DNA of 64,000 bases, taken from Anisus vortex (taxonomy: Eukaryota; Mollusca; Gastropoda; Planorbidae). Position numbers and translations under genes: made by a program. The notes under the pieces were generated by a model. It saw nothing but the letters and a program-made list of their open reading frames with translations. It ran no database searches and was not told the DNA's origin. Numbering within the stretch: position 1 is the first letter of the stretch; each line of letters begins with the position of its first letter. Below are positions 23,249-35,782 of the stretch, in pieces. The stretch is from positions 25,961,329 through 26,025,328 of the forward strand of contig OX421495.1 in assembly GCA_949126835.1 (NCBI GenBank), given 5' to 3'.

Positions 23249-23866
23249 ATTGTCTGGAACATGGGGAAAAGTCAGTACATGTACCTTCAAGTATTATGTG
23301 GAAGTGGCTTGTTTGTTCTTGTTTTTTCCTGCTAGTATTGACTTGCTGGATTCTGAGATTGGTTTGTTGACAAAACATGTTCATTGATAAATAATAGATC
23401 AACATTTTCTAAGCCAATCATAACTCTGTATTAAATACAATGAAAATTTTTATCTGGTTAGAATGTTAATGTACAATTTGCTCAGTTAAATTGATAACAT
23501 AAACAGGGACATTGCTCTTTAAAAACAAAATAATGTAAAACTTTGTTTGTCAATACCTCTTAAAGCTCTAGTAAGAACATAAATTGATGATAAAACATAG
23601 GATCTTTTTTTTTTTGTCAACTATTTTTATATTAATGAATTCTAAGCAGAAAGACTAATGTAATAATATTAAAATTTCAGATAAATTTGATTGTGGCATT
23701 ATTTAACATTATAATATATTGACATTTTTATTATACCCAGTGTGTATTTATTCTTTTAAAAATTTCACAATGTCTAATTATTCAAATTAGCATCACTGCT
23801 GTCAATGAATGTGTAGAATGTTATTGGTCATAATTTTATTTCTGATGCGTCATAATCAATCAAGAA

Positions 23867-23872
23867 AATAAA
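23867..23872 (+). other. Candidate polyadenylation signal of DPP3 copy A
   Basis: AATAAA lies 619 bp after the stop codon. The 3' UTR is AT-rich and an ATTAAA near 23431 is an alternative. Confidence 0.4.
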
Positions 23873-24070
23873 ATCATTTATTTAAATCTTATTTGTTTAC
23901 ATCTTTTTATTTACTTTAAAAAAAAAAAATTAAAATATGAAATTAAAATACTCTTGCTGCTTCAGTTGGACTATTTAGTTGTAGAAGTATTGTAACCCTT
24001 TTTAAGATTATTTAGTTTCATAGCTATTCAATATATCTGTAGCCCTGGCCTTATTTTATGGCCTTATTTT

Positions 24071-24231
24071 AATTCATTCAGTGTGCGAACATTCTAAAAG
24101 TAACATGCGCTACCAATCAAATTATTGTATAAAAGACTTCAATTGCAATTTTGGAAGTCTTCAGGTGCCATTGAAATTCTCACTGCATGCCAAGTCTGGC
24201 ACGCGTGCCATAGGTTGCCAACCTCTGCTCT
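24071..24231. mobile_element. Truncated copy of the hAT-type MITE
   Basis: GCCAAGTCTGGCACGCGTGC followed by CATAGGTTGCCAACCTCTG matches the right half of the MITE at 1171-1377 with several changes. The left inverted repeat is not found. Confidence 0.6.
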
Positions 24232-27200
24232 AGCCCATTAACATCTAGAGGTCAAAGCCTGTTTATAATAAGAGAGTATATATCAATAATACAAAAAACA
24301 ACTTCTAAAACTATTCATCTATAATTCTATATAAAAGATCTCTTTAATCAATTCCATTCTCCATGTCACACTTGGTCACAAATTTCTTTCACTTACCACC
24401 CTCAAATTTATATTTTCTATATCTCAATTGAACATTGTTTTCATATGAGTGATCTCGTGGGTATATGTATGTACACTGATGTACCACATCTGTTACCCGT
24501 GGGTGTATCACAAACCCTCCTTGTGTTCTCCCCATTCCTCCCTCTCGCGTATACTAGTAAGGGTTAAAAAGACGTATATATAAATATAAACACTCTAGTC
24601 TAGTGTTGTTGACTGTAATAAGCCCCGTTTTCAAAAACGTTTTATTGGAAGAGGAGGGAAATGGTCCAATAAGAATTAGCTAAAGAATAATAAAGATGAG
24701 CCAGCACAGCGCATGTCTTTTTTGGTTGTGTGCACTCAGCTGTAACAATAAACCTTAATGTTGGTGGTGTCTCACGGTAGTCTCACCTGTAACCGTTTAC
24801 CTCAATGTTTGTAGCGAGTGTCTAAAATCTAACGAAGTGTTATGTACCGGTTACTAAAATCAGACATGTGATCTAACGCAAGGGAAACAACTACCGAAGT
24901 ATCTCCATGACCACGTGATGTTTTGCTCTCTGTTGGTAGCGGGGATGAGTGGCAGTTAGGGCACACTATACCCTCTAGATTCTAGATGGCATGCAAGGCA
25001 TTTACATCGGCCAAGAGAACACGAGCTCGCTTCAGTTAGGCAAATATTCGATCACGTGACTTGCTCTTTGCATCCCCAGGCTAAATTGCAAGTATACGAT
25101 GTGGCACCCCCAGTGGCGTGCCCGAATATGACTCCATGTGGGGAAGCGAAGGAAGCACGAGGTATCCAACACTTGGTACATCTTAAAGACACGCAACATA
25201 AAGCCTGCCTCAGAAAGGAGAGTTTTAAATCTTCGCGACTTTTGTTAGCTAGGACCAAAAGTGTGAATAGCTTATTGTGTGTGTTGTTGTTTTGATTGTA
25301 CAGACCGAATTAAAAAGTCTCTAAGAAACCCGGACGAGCCGAAGCTCTTGTTTCCAGGGCGTAACGCTTAGGTTTGAGCATAACTCTGTCCGAGATCCAG
25401 CCACCCCACGGGCACGCCGAAGGCGTGGCGTGTACAGACCAGCCAATTTCGCTAACTTTTTTGACCCCAGAACTTCTTTGAAAATTGTTTTTAAAAAAAC
25501 AACTTAAAGTTTGAATTGTAACTATGTTTATTGAAACTATAAAAATAACTTTAAACAATCTCTAGAATCTAGAAGATTTTAATAATACATTTTAATATAG
25601 TTCTAGAATAATACATTTGGTAGCCCAACAACTGTTACAAAACATAGACCTCTATTATACTCGATATGAACAAATGTCCTTCTTTGTAGCCAATAAATAA
25701 TGAATAAGCATGCATACTTTATTAACCTATAGGCCTACTCAACACATGTTCAAAATCTCTTCAAGCTCCCCCCCCCCCTTTCCAAACCTTTTAAAGGATA
25801 TTTTAGCCTATATATTCGGATAACTTAAGTGTATTAATATATTTAATGTGTAGCCTAGTTTATTGATTAAAACAACAACAATGTAAAACACAGTTGTGCT
25901 CTTGGCTATATATAGCCTGCTGACGATTGTCCTATGTAAAAAAAAATAGTGATTGTGCAGGATGTCTCGCCAATGTGGATATACAGTAATACGTGATTCA
26001 GTGTAGCTTATTTTGTGGTGTTATAAACAATACTTAGATCTAGGCCTATAGACTCATGTTTACAAAGCTCTTAATAAATTGTATAATTATGGAATTGAAT
26101 AAAGCAAATGCAAACACTACCATTATAGGCCTATAGTCTATAGATACATGAAACTATCTCCCCCAGTCTGAAAAGCATTTATCATATTTTATGCTAATTA
26201 TACGGACGGGCTCAAGATTACATAGTAGAAGGAGCTGTTGATATAAGCTTAAGCTTACATTTTCGTTGTCGGGGTGTGTCCATGACAATCCATGTCTATA
26301 ATTGTGAGCTTATCTAAATTTTGGTAGATTAAATAGTTTAGGCGACTCGTTTTTTTTTAAGTTGGCCTAACTTCCTCACTCCCCACGGATTGGGGGGGGG
26401 GGGAGGAGGGTCCTCGCTCGGGAAGAAATAACATACCGGTAGGGCTTATAGGCCTATATACAATGATCAGCCCCTAACACCCTGTTCACCCACTCTATCG
26501 TTTCATTTTTTATTCTAAGGATCAGTTCTTCCCACCCTCCCCACTAAAACCATATTATGTCTGATTGTGAATGTAAAAATGGCAATTTTCGAACGATCTC
26601 ATAAGATAAGATATTGAGGTTGTTTTCAAGATATTGAAGATAAGATTACTTTATTGAACCAAGCGAATAAATGGAAATTTGACTTGATTACATAAATTCC
26701 GTCGTTCAGCATTTTTAAAACAATATTAAAGAACTCAAGCACAATAGACATTCACGCACACTATCATACCATTTATCATATAGGCCCTTATACGTTTATA
26801 TAATGTAATAATGATGTAAATATCATAGACTATAATACACATGGACCGCTTGCTTTAGTATTTCTGCTATATGAGGACTCGAAAGACTGCTTTTTGGAAT
26901 TCCCAATTCGTATAATACTTTGCACTTCCGTTTTATTGAATCGCTTTGATTTTCTCAATGAAAAATCTTTTCAGCAAAATTAAACCAAAATATATAATAA
27001 ACTACATTAAAGACATACAACTGTACAACAGAATTTAAAGATATAAGAACAATAAAATGGATACAAGAGACACATGACAACAACGTTATCAAAAAGGCCC
27101 TATATAGGCTAACTATCGATGTTGATGGGCCGGAAATTCAACAATTCAATTCAATGAAAAATTATTAAAATTAAAATCTTAAGTTCTATACAGCGGAAAC

Positions 27201-27637
27201 ATTTAAGAAACAAGGAAGAGCGTAGAAGTAATTAAGACAGCGTATTGGTTGCGCACGAAAAAAAAAGTACACGTAAGCTCTAAAATAAAGCAAGCGGTCC
27301 ATCTTATTATAGTCTATGTAGGCCTAAATATGTTCGAAAGAATTTTTTTAATTGTGCCAGGAAGAGTTAGGGAACCTTTCGCCATGCATTCTCGCATTAC
27401 ATATCCAAGCATTCAGATGAAGTTAGCTAGAAAATGTTATGTTCGTTACGCCTTTTGCTTTCACTTTCGATTATCTTGTGAGCTAGCAGATGGTGGACTA
27501 AATGGGGAGTACAATAATCAATTAAAAGGTCATTGGTGTATACTGTGTATAATACATATAACAGACTAGTCAACCAAATGTGTGGATTAAAAAGATGCGT
27601 ATGTTGTGATTGGTCACATTGGTCACATGCTGTGCGC
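24232..27637. other. Intergenic, no gene recognised
   Basis: This separates DPP3 copy A from the duplicated block. It contains C and G runs (25769, 26391-26402), and a stretch near 26590-26735 starting with AAGATAAGAT words like the tail of the LINE family here. A pair of inverted repeats lies at 26824-26857 and 27286-27318. Open frames are short and unsupported. Confidence 0.4.
26824..27318. repeat. Inverted-repeat pair (~33 bp arms)
   Basis: CATAGACTATAATA...TGGACCGCTTGCTTTA at 26824-26857 is the reverse complement of 27286-27318, apart from a 3-4 base difference in the middle. The arms are 428 bp apart. A further related arm (AGCAAGCGGTCCATCTT) lies in intron 1 of DPP3 copies B and C. This could be a MITE or two independent copies of a dispersed repeat. 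Confidence 0.7.
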
Positions 27638-28746
27638 ATACAAATTTAAGGTGAGGGGCAAGCAACCTACTTGAGCCTGTGTCAAAATTATACATAATAT
27701 ATATATTATCAGTGCGTACATATGAGATTCATATAGGCTTAAATTTATTATTGATTTATACGCCTGCTACTTTGACTCGGTGATATTTGATACTACTGTA
27801 ACACTAGCGTTAATAAATATAGCGTGTTTGTCTACTAACCCAAAATATATGATATTGGCTCTTCGTGTGTGTCAGCAGTATTTTTACCGATGGAATATTG
27901 GGCGAGTATATTTATATATATTAGAGAGAGAGAGAGAAAAGTAGAAACAGAACAAGTAACAACATTCAGATAGGGTGGGTGTCACTTGCCTTGGCATTAC
28001 CTCCTCCCCTCCCCCCCCCCCCCAATCCTGTTGATAAAGGCCAACTTTTTGTTTTAGTCAAGATATATTTAAACTGGAAAAAAACTATAACTTGATATCA
28101 TTTATATAAAAATAAAGTAATGAAAATAAAAAATTAGACTCAAACCATAAATACCCGTAGAACGCAATTAATTATCTTCTGTATAGAAGGACCTATATAA
28201 CATACGATATGATGAATGATTTAAAACTAAGGGGAAATCACTTAGCTATGTACACGTTTAGCCTACTTAGGGTATTACCACTGATCCATAGATCAGTGGG
28301 GTATTACTCATGTATGTGTAGTCTAAGTATAAGTCATTGTCTTTTTTAAATGATTTTAAAATGAAATGCGTTTAATTAGGACTTTAAACTCCGCACCATA
28401 GATTGTTATGAAAACAAAATTTTAAAATGTTTGTGTGGGTCAGGTGGGGGCTTTGATACAATGTGTTGTCATGGGCTAACACATTTTTAAAATGTTTTGT
28501 AGGTGGAGTGGGGGCTTTGATAGAATGGGTTGTCATGAGCTTAATGTCTATGTGCCAAGTTTCACCTTGATAGCATATGGCGTAAGGTGGTCAATTATCC
28601 TTCCAACGATAAGGTATTCTTCTTCTATTAGCCAGTCTGCAGAGCAGTTTGGTCTTTTGCAGTCACTGTCAGACACACTGGCATTGTCAGGTATAGATCT
28701 AAAAAGAAAGACAGTTTTGCGAATAAATTAGATACTAGAGAATTCG

Positions 28747-28895
28747 GCCTTACTTGGAGGAAGCTGGAGAGACTGGCACAGAAAAGAGATGCCTGGAGGA
28801 CCCTTGTTGGCGACCTATGTCTTATGAAGGACCACAGACGTCGATGATCGGCGCCTGTTTCTCGAGGACGAGACGGCAGAAGAAGAATGATAAGC
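28747..28895 (+). mobile_element. LINE ORF 3'-end fragment (also at 46021-46169)
   Basis: The plus strand reads LTWRKLERLAQKRDAWRTLV then GDLCLMKDHRRR and a stop, the usual C-terminus of a LINE reverse-transcriptase ORF, followed by a GAAGAAGAATGATAA tail. Only the last ~150 bp remain. The same fragment is at 46021-46169 in block 2. Confidence 0.65.
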
Positions 28896-29883
28896 TATAT
28901 AGAGTCATTATGCCTCCTTGTATCCGAATTGCGTTGTCCTTGAGTCCTAATATAGGTTAATAGTAGATACGGGTTGCCAAAATGTATAAACAGAAAGAGA
29001 CAGCAACTTAAATATTGAGTAAAAATAATAAGACTATATATATATATATTATATCGAGTTGCCTCTATGCCTCAATAAAGCTCTCCTTGCTCCCTCACCC
29101 CCCACCCTCCCGGACGGCCATACTTACAAGCAGGCATCCATTTTGAATTGCTTGTTCTCTCGTAGAAAAAAAACAACAGCCTTTGCCCGTTCTTTTGTTT
29201 GTTTGTGTTTTGTTTATGTTTTTTTTTAAATTTAAGTAATAGCAATTCAACACGATGTATGCTAATGCTTTAATTTCAAAACTAAAAATGTTCTACGATT
29301 TGGGTAAAATATGCTCCAACCCTCACTTCAGTATTTATGACTTCCATATGCCGTATGCCTCTGTTCCTATTGAATCTGGCTACAAAGCTACAAAAGAATG
29401 GCTCGCCCTTGGTCTAGAGTCTAGATCTGTGTCTGTCTGGTGGAATTTGAGAACTTATAAAATAAGACAATGGCCCAGAAAGTATTTTTAGAGAAAAAAT
29501 TGAATTATTCAGTAGATATCAATATTTATTTCAATATCAACACGTATGCGCTATGCGTCACGGCAATTTAGGCCCTGACTTGTGTATAGGTCTGTATGTT
29601 TCAATGTGTTTGTATTTTAATTCCCTTGTATAGATCACACATTATAATGCTGTTCGACGTAACCTACGTACTTACTTGTGACTGCGAATATACCTATAGG
29701 ACCAAGAAAAATATTATGTGCCGGTATGCTAAACTATTTCACTCATAGCATTTAGATCTAATAGCCTACTTCAAAAAAAAAATCTCCGTGCCAATTACCT
29801 AATGTTATAGGCCTACCCACAAATGATATATTGTATATTTGGCTAGGTTAAAATTTGACGCTATTGTATAATAGACCTAAAGG
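28896..29883. other. 5' region of the duplicated unit, nothing recognised
   Basis: AT-rich, with a TATATATATATATT run near 29036. A 78-codon open frame at 29255-29491 (repeated at 46529-46765) resembles nothing I know and has no visible splice or promoter support. Confidence 0.35.
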
Positions 29884-29887
29884 GATG

Positions 29888-30910
29888 TGTTACGAAACGT
29901 AAATTCCCTACATTGTAATGTTAATAAACCAACTAAATCATTTAAGCGAATTGCGTTTAAACGATATAAAATATTTCTCAGCTCAAGGTTTCCCCCGGGT
30001 TTTTCCCAACCTAATGAGAGCATTATTGTTTTTTATTAACCTCGATAAAAACATGAACTGTGCACGTACCTACAGCGTGTCAAGGCCGTCCGGTCTCTCC
30101 TTATTTTGTTAGAGCATTATTGCTTGACATTCTGATCACGCAGTCAACATGCAGGCTTGATTAAAATATTCGTGTCACTAGGCTGTCTGGTTTTTCCAAC
30201 GATTGACCCGTAATATATTTCTACGCGATTCGACACTTTTAGTCAGTTCTTGGCGTACATTCGATCAGATAACATCTAAGATTCTGAGTCTCTGAGTATC
30301 GTTTCTATTTGAGTTGTATTATGGAAAATTTATTATTCTACTATTAACTACAATGCTATATGTTCATTGAGGATATTCATTACTAATTGGAATATGTGTA
30401 GTTCTTGATTGTGTATATAATATTATTTGGATTCCTACTGGATTGATGTTGTAAATTAAACCAAATTTATCGTTGCTTTCTACACAACTTGGTTAGCGTC
30501 AATATTTCAAAGTTATATACATGTGTGTATGTGTAATATTTATTCAACTATATTAATAATCTACACTACCACTCGACATCGAGGTTCTTGCTGTATAATA
30601 TGAGCCACATAAATAATTATACATGAAGTAAATCAACTGAAAACTCTAAAACTACGCTATGTGAATTGCCAGGGGATTATAAGAACCAGGAATACTCTAG
30701 ACAACTACAAATAAACTTCAGATTAATATAATAAGATCTTCACTAATACAAGGATACTCACACTAATAATAACAATACTATAACTATTATTTTCATAAAT
30801 TGAATGGGGGCTCTAGCCGTAATAACATTATAAATCATAATTATACTTGTGTGATCTAAATAGAAGGTCTCATCCATAATTTATTATGGTGAATAAATTG
30901 CCTTGTAATA
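29888..30910 (+). repeat. 5' LTR (1,023 bp)
   Basis: Begins TGTTACGAAACG and ends CCTTGTAATA, so the terminal inverted repeat is TGTTAC/GTAATA, with TA in place of the usual CA. It is the same length as the 3' LTR and I see no base differences between them. Confidence 0.95.
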
Positions 30911-31315
30911 AAATGGGTTTTGCTCGTCAGTGATTTACTAACAAACGTTTAGAGGATTTACTTCAACTTCAAGAATCGTTATACTATTTACACAAACTAT
31001 TTACAACTGCCGTAATACATACTCGTAACTTGGATGGATTGTGTTGGAAAATATGAACAATATACAATATACTAAAGATTGTGATTGAATTGAACATTGC
31101 TATTGAGAATCGGAAAACTTAACTATTCAGCCTGGAAAATTATCTTGTGTATTACCTTATCGAACAAAGTAACTCTAAGAAAGTATTATTTTTATGACCT
31201 TGTTGTGACAAATCTGAACTGTGTGGTGTAGTGAATTATTCAAAGGACAGAAAGTAAGTTGGACACTTTTATTGTATTATTAACGAGATTTATAGTAACT
31301 TTTAATAATAATAAA

Positions 31316-34300
31316 ATGGAAGCCACAAATAATCTTACATTGGATCCAGAGATATTTGATCTAACCTCAGAACAGCTTAATAAAATGTCAATGATACAAT
31401 TAAAAGAATTGGCTAAATCATTGGGCATTTCTATCACAGAAACTAGGCCATCAAAAACTAAATTACTTCAAGAGGTAACTGAGTGTTTAAGAAAACAAGG
31501 TACACTAATTATTGAAGAAACTACTGCTAATGATAACATTAATGATGAATCAGATGATGAATTACCTTTTCCTATAAAACAAAGAGTGAAGCATACAACT
31601 GGTGACTTAAGTGAAGAATTGAAATTTAAACTTGAGTTAAGAAAGATGGAATTAGAGATGGAAAGAGAAAACAAGAGAATTGAGATGGAAAGAGAAAGAG
31701 AAAGCCAGAGAATTGAGATGGAAAGAGAAATAGCAAGAGAGAAAATAGCAAGCCAAGAAAGAATTGAGATAGCAAGGTCTCGTACGTCAAATCATTCGAA
31801 TGCAAGCTCTGAAGCAGATGCAGAACTGTATAAGTTTAAGAAACATATTCCAGTTTTTGAAGATAATTCGGTGGAAGAGTTCTTCATGATTTTCGAGAGA
31901 AACGCTAGAGACTATCAATTTCCCGAGGGCAAGAAAGCTATACTCCTACGCTCAGCTCTGAACAAAGGAAAGGCACTTGATGTTGTATTAAGTCTTACTG
32001 AAGAGGAATTGTATGATTACGAACTGATCAAGAATAGAGTACTGCTAAGTTATGCATTAACACCTGAAAAATATAGAAAAGTGTTTCGTGAGTCTAAGAA
32101 AGAACAGGAACAATCCCATGTTGATTTTCTAAGACAGAAAAAGAAATATTTTGAAAGATGGATTCGATCCAAAGGTGTAAACAAAGACTTTGATAAATTA
32201 GCTAATCTTATGCTAATGGAAGACTTTAACAATAACATCAGAGGTGATGTAAGAATACATTTAGCAGACAAAGGTATAGAACAAGTAGAAACAGCAGCAG
32301 TAATGGCAGACGAATATGTTATTATCCATTCCAGCAATAAATTTACAACAGTTGATAAATCTAAATTCCAGAATCGAGATATGAAGGTAGAAAAGAAAAC
32401 CATGAATCCAAATGAATCCTATCAATCAAAGAGACATCAGCAGAGCAATGAAGGTCCAACAAATTCCAAGCCAACCTGTAGCCATTGTAAACGAATTGGA
32501 CATACTAAGGAAAAGTGCTGGATATTGAATGGGAACCCGAATAAAAAGAATGTTGTCTTATCGTATGTAGCAATGCCAAAACAAAGAACTCATGAAAATG
32601 TAAAGAAGGATATTAGAACTCAAACAGAGATACCTAGTGCTAATGCAGATAACCTGACAAAACACACGTATCTAGGAAACTTGAAACCAGAAATAGTTCC
32701 TGAAATAGAGACAATGGTTTTCAATAATTCTAATTCTAATCTGAGCTCCAAGGAGTCTATATCAGATAGAACCACCATGAGTACTAAACATACCTCTTAC
32801 AAAAATAACTTGGATACAGATCTCATCGATACTGAGATACCAAGCAATTGTTTACCATTCATTGAAGAAGGTACCGTGTCATCCATAATAAATGGTGTCA
32901 CTAGTGAAAAGAACATCAGAATACTCCGTGATACAGGGGCTGAGGTTTCACTACTTTTAGAGAATACTGTTCCTACGTCACAATCGACATATACAGGACA
33001 GGATCTTACTATTCAAGGTGTATCAAGGAAAAATGTACAAGTTCCTTTGCATCAAATACAGCTGAAGAGTGCGTACTTCACTGGAAATGTAGTTGTGGGT
33101 GTATACAAATCACTTCCGTTTAAAGGCGTTTCTTTAATACTGGGAAATGATATTGCTGGAGATGTGGTGCATTCCATATCCAAGAAAAAACAATACCTTA
33201 ATAAAAGTGAGAGCTTTATCAAACCTATATGCATCGTCACGAGAGGTATGGCCCAACAACAAAAGTCTGTCGAAACCATGTCAAAGTCAAAAATAGAACC
33301 AGAAATTGACCTACAGGCAACTTTCCTGGCTGACATCTTGAGTGGTCCCTCAGTCAAGACTACTGAAAGTAATTTGTCACCTCGACAATTACTCCTATTA
33401 GAACAGAATAGAGATTCAGGAATTAAACACCTGAAGAAAAAGATGATAACTGAACAGGAGGCAGAAATGAACGGAAATGGATTTTTTCTGAAGGAGGGAA
33501 TATTAATGCAAAAATGGAGAGATGTGAAATGTGATAATGACAATTGCAGAGAAGGAAGTCAGATTGTGGTACCAGCCATATATCGCAATGACATCTTACA
33601 CATGGCTCATGACACACCATATGCTGGTCATCTAGGAGTGAACAAGACTTACCGTCGAATTCTTCCGTACTTCTATTGGCCTGGACTACATCGTGACGTC
33701 ACAAAATACTGCAAGTCATGCAATACATGCCAGATAGTTGGTAAACCTAACCAGACTATACCGGTAGCACCTCTAAAGCCAATACCCGCCTTTGCAGAAC
33801 CATTTAGCCACTTGCTAATAGACTGTGTAGGTCCTTTGCCTAAAACAAAGACAGGACACCAGTACTTATTCACTATAATGTGCACTGCCACGAGATATCC
33901 TGAAGCTATTCCGCTACGCACCATTAACGCAGATAAGATATCTGACGCACTGATTGCATTTTGTTCAAGATACGGTCTTCCAAAGACTATACAGTCAGAC
34001 CGAGGATCTAACTTTACATCAAAGCTGTTTAACCAGGTCTTAAAGAAACTAGGCATCCAACATGCAACTTCAACTGCGTACCATCCGCAAAGCCAAGGTG
34101 CCCTAGAAAGATATCATCAGACTCTGAAAACCATGCTCCGCACATACTGTTTTGAGAACACTGAAGACTGGGATCGCGGTATTCCATTCGCTCTTTTCGC
34201 GACTAGAGAAACTGTGCAGGAATCTCTTGGATTCAGTCCGTTCGAGTTAGTGTTTGGACATTCAGTTCGAGGACCTCTAAAACTGTTGCAGGAAACCTTG

Positions 34301-35014
34301 TTAAATTCTGATGAAGAGACTGGACTCGTAGCTTATGTGGAACAATTTAGCAATAGAATCTATCATGCTTTTAATCATGTTAAAGATAATCTTTTGCAGG
34401 CTCAGAAAAGAATGAAAGGGTACTATGATGTCAAGGCCAGATCCCGATGTTTCCATCCTGGTGATAAAGTCCTCATGTTGACCCAATTGTCTGGACAACC
34501 CCTGAGTGCAAAATATACAGGACCATATCAGGTTTTAGATAAAATCAGTGATGTAACATACCTTGTAAAAACCTCTGATAGAAGGAAAACACAGAGACTG
34601 TGCCATATAAACATGCTAAAACCTTATGTTGTTAGGGAAGAACAAACTGACATTAGGCCAGTGAGTGCTATCAAAACTGTTGAAACACCCCCGCCTAAAT
34701 TTAAAAAGACAATCATAGAAAGTAAACTTCAAAACACTGAAGCACTTAAAAACCTCAATGATAAACTGGCACATCTAGACTTAGGTGAACAGACTTCTAT
34801 CAAGGGTTTAATCTATGATCATGTAAATTTGTTTAGTGATGTTCCTAACAAAACAACTTTGGTTACCCATGATGTAGTTTTAAAAGATGATAATGTTAAA
34901 CCTGTCAAACAACATCCGTATAGGGTTAATACCATACAACTTAAGAATAACTTACGTATTGGTAAAAGATCACATCGTCGCGGACACCCTATCGCGCATG
35001 TAACAAATGTATAA
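31316..35014 (+). CDS. Gag-protease-integrase polyprotein of a Gmr1-like element (RT truncated)
   Basis: Uninterrupted 1,232-aa frame from ATG 31316; the frame extends 19 codons further upstream but without an ATG. In order: a SAP-like N-terminal segment (~15-58); a charged coiled coil (~100-155); a capsid-type region (~168-340) of the kind related to vertebrate SCAN domains; a CCHC zinc knuckle (C388, C391, H396, C401); an aspartic protease with DTGA at 539-542 and ILGND at 608-612; an integrase zinc domain (H765, H772, C802, C805); the integrase core with D836, D895, E931 (35-residue D-E spacing); and a GPY/F-type module (~1069-1084). Only after integrase comes the sequence that normally opens Ty3-type RT (~1173-1205, with HDVVLKDDNVKPVKQHPYRV). 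The frame then stops. PR-IN-RT order is known for Gmr1-like elements. Without RT and RNase H the element could move only with proteins from another copy. Confidence 0.93.
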   Translation: MEATNNLTLDPEIFDLTSEQLNKMSMIQLKELAKSLGISITETRPSKTKLLQEVTECLRKQGTLIIEETTANDNINDESDDELPFPIKQRVKHTTGDLSEELKFKLELRKMELEMERENKRIEMERERESQRIEMEREIAREKIASQERIEIARSRTSNHSNASSEADAELYKFKKHIPVFEDNSVEEFFMIFERNARDYQFPEGKKAILLRSALNKGKALDVVLSLTEEELYDYELIKNRVLLSYALTPEKYRKVFRESKKEQEQSHVDFLRQKKKYFERWIRSKGVNKDFDKLANLMLMEDFNNNIRGDVRIHLADKGIEQVETAAVMADEYVIIHSSNKFTTVDKSKFQNRDMKVEKKTMNPNESYQSKRHQQSNEGPTNSKPTCSHCKRIGHTKEKCWILNGNPNKKNVVLSYVAMPKQRTHENVKKDIRTQTEIPSANADNLTKHTYLGNLKPEIVPEIETMVFNNSNSNLSSKESISDRTTMSTKHTSYKNNLDTDLIDTEIPSNCLPFIEEGTVSSIINGVTSEKNIRILRDTGAEVSLLLENTVPTSQSTYTGQDLTIQGVSRKNVQVPLHQIQLKSAYFTGNVVVGVYKSLPFKGVSLILGNDIAGDVVHSISKKKQYLNKSESFIKPICIVTRGMAQQQKSVETMSKSKIEPEIDLQATFLADILSGPSVKTTESNLSPRQLLLLEQNRDSGIKHLKKKMITEQEAEMNGNGFFLKEGILMQKWRDVKCDNDNCREGSQIVVPAIYRNDILHMAHDTPYAGHLGVNKTYRRILPYFYWPGLHRDVTKYCKSCNTCQIVGKPNQTIPVAPLKPIPAFAEPFSHLLIDCVGPLPKTKTGHQYLFTIMCTATRYPEAIPLRTINADKISDALIAFCSRYGLPKTIQSDRGSNFTSKLFNQVLKKLGIQHATSTAYHPQSQGALERYHQTLKTMLRTYCFENTEDWDRGIPFALFATRETVQESLGFSPFELVFGHSVRGPLKLLQETLLNSDEETGLVAYVEQFSNRIYHAFNHVKDNLLQAQKRMKGYYDVKARSRCFHPGDKVLMLTQLSGQPLSAKYTGPYQVLDKISDVTYLVKTSDRRKTQRLCHINMLKPYVVREEQTDIRPVSAIKTVETPPPKFKKTIIESKLQNTEALKNLNDKLAHLDLGEQTSIKGLIYDHVNLFSDVPNKTTLVTHDVVLKDDNVKPVKQHPYRVNTIQLKNNLRIGKRSHRRGHPIAHVTNV

Positions 35015-35782
35015 GGAAATAGATAACTTCATGTATATATTCTGATAATCCTAACTAAGAGAATTGGATCATTTAAAATATTAATGCATGAATATATGAA
35101 TATGTTGTGATTATTTTATGCAATATCTTATGCCTTATTTTATGCCATGAATATTTCCATTTGCTAAAACAAATATTATTATTGTTGTAGAAAAAAAAAA
35201 AAGAGAACCTAATAAGTTACTTATAAATATTATGGATTTATGAACATAATTTTTCTTTATTAGTAAGATAATGAATGAACAGAAATGTACATCCTTATTT
35301 TGAAACAATCAAACTATAGTTGTGATTACGTAAAAACCAAGATAGAGTAATGTGCATACACTTCACATGCTTACACACTTAAGATTAAACTCTTACTTTA
35401 AAATTTATTTAAATATTAATTTCATTTAAGTTGAATTAATTAATGATTGAATTGTTTAATATGATAACATTAGTTATGTTGATTTTTACCTTATAAATAA
35501 GATGATGATGTTTATAAGGAATGATATCTCAGAGAGTATAATTTTTTTAGAATAACGCGAACATGTGTTATGGTCTAAGGATAACTTGAGATCCTATATG
35601 ATGAGGGCTTAATAGAATAAATTATTTCCCTTACTTGTCTTATTTAACGGACTACCCAGGTGGAGTCAGTTTTTTTTTTTGTATATTGTTTAGAACTAAA
35701 GTTAAGTGCAGGCGGTTCTAAAAGAAATTGCACACTTCTATTGTTTAGTATGCAATGTTCTTTTCCTTTTGGTACGGGCGAC
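35015..35782 (+). other. Non-coding tail of the LTR element
   Basis: 768 bp, AT-rich, between the ORF stop and the 3' LTR. The RT-RNase H region of an intact element would need roughly 1.5 kb or more here. No RT catalytic motif is visible on either strand. Confidence 0.7.

Noticed and set aside
29255..29491. 78-codon frame duplicated in both blocks as a gene
   Set aside because: No recognisable domain, promoter or splice signal; duplication alone explains its conservation here.
31259..31315. Upstream extension of the retrotransposon ORF by 19 codons
   Set aside because: It has no ATG; ATG 31316 gives a plausible gag start.
33052..33543. 163-codon minus-strand frame
   Set aside because: Antisense to the protease-integrase part of the retrotransposon ORF; composition shadow only.
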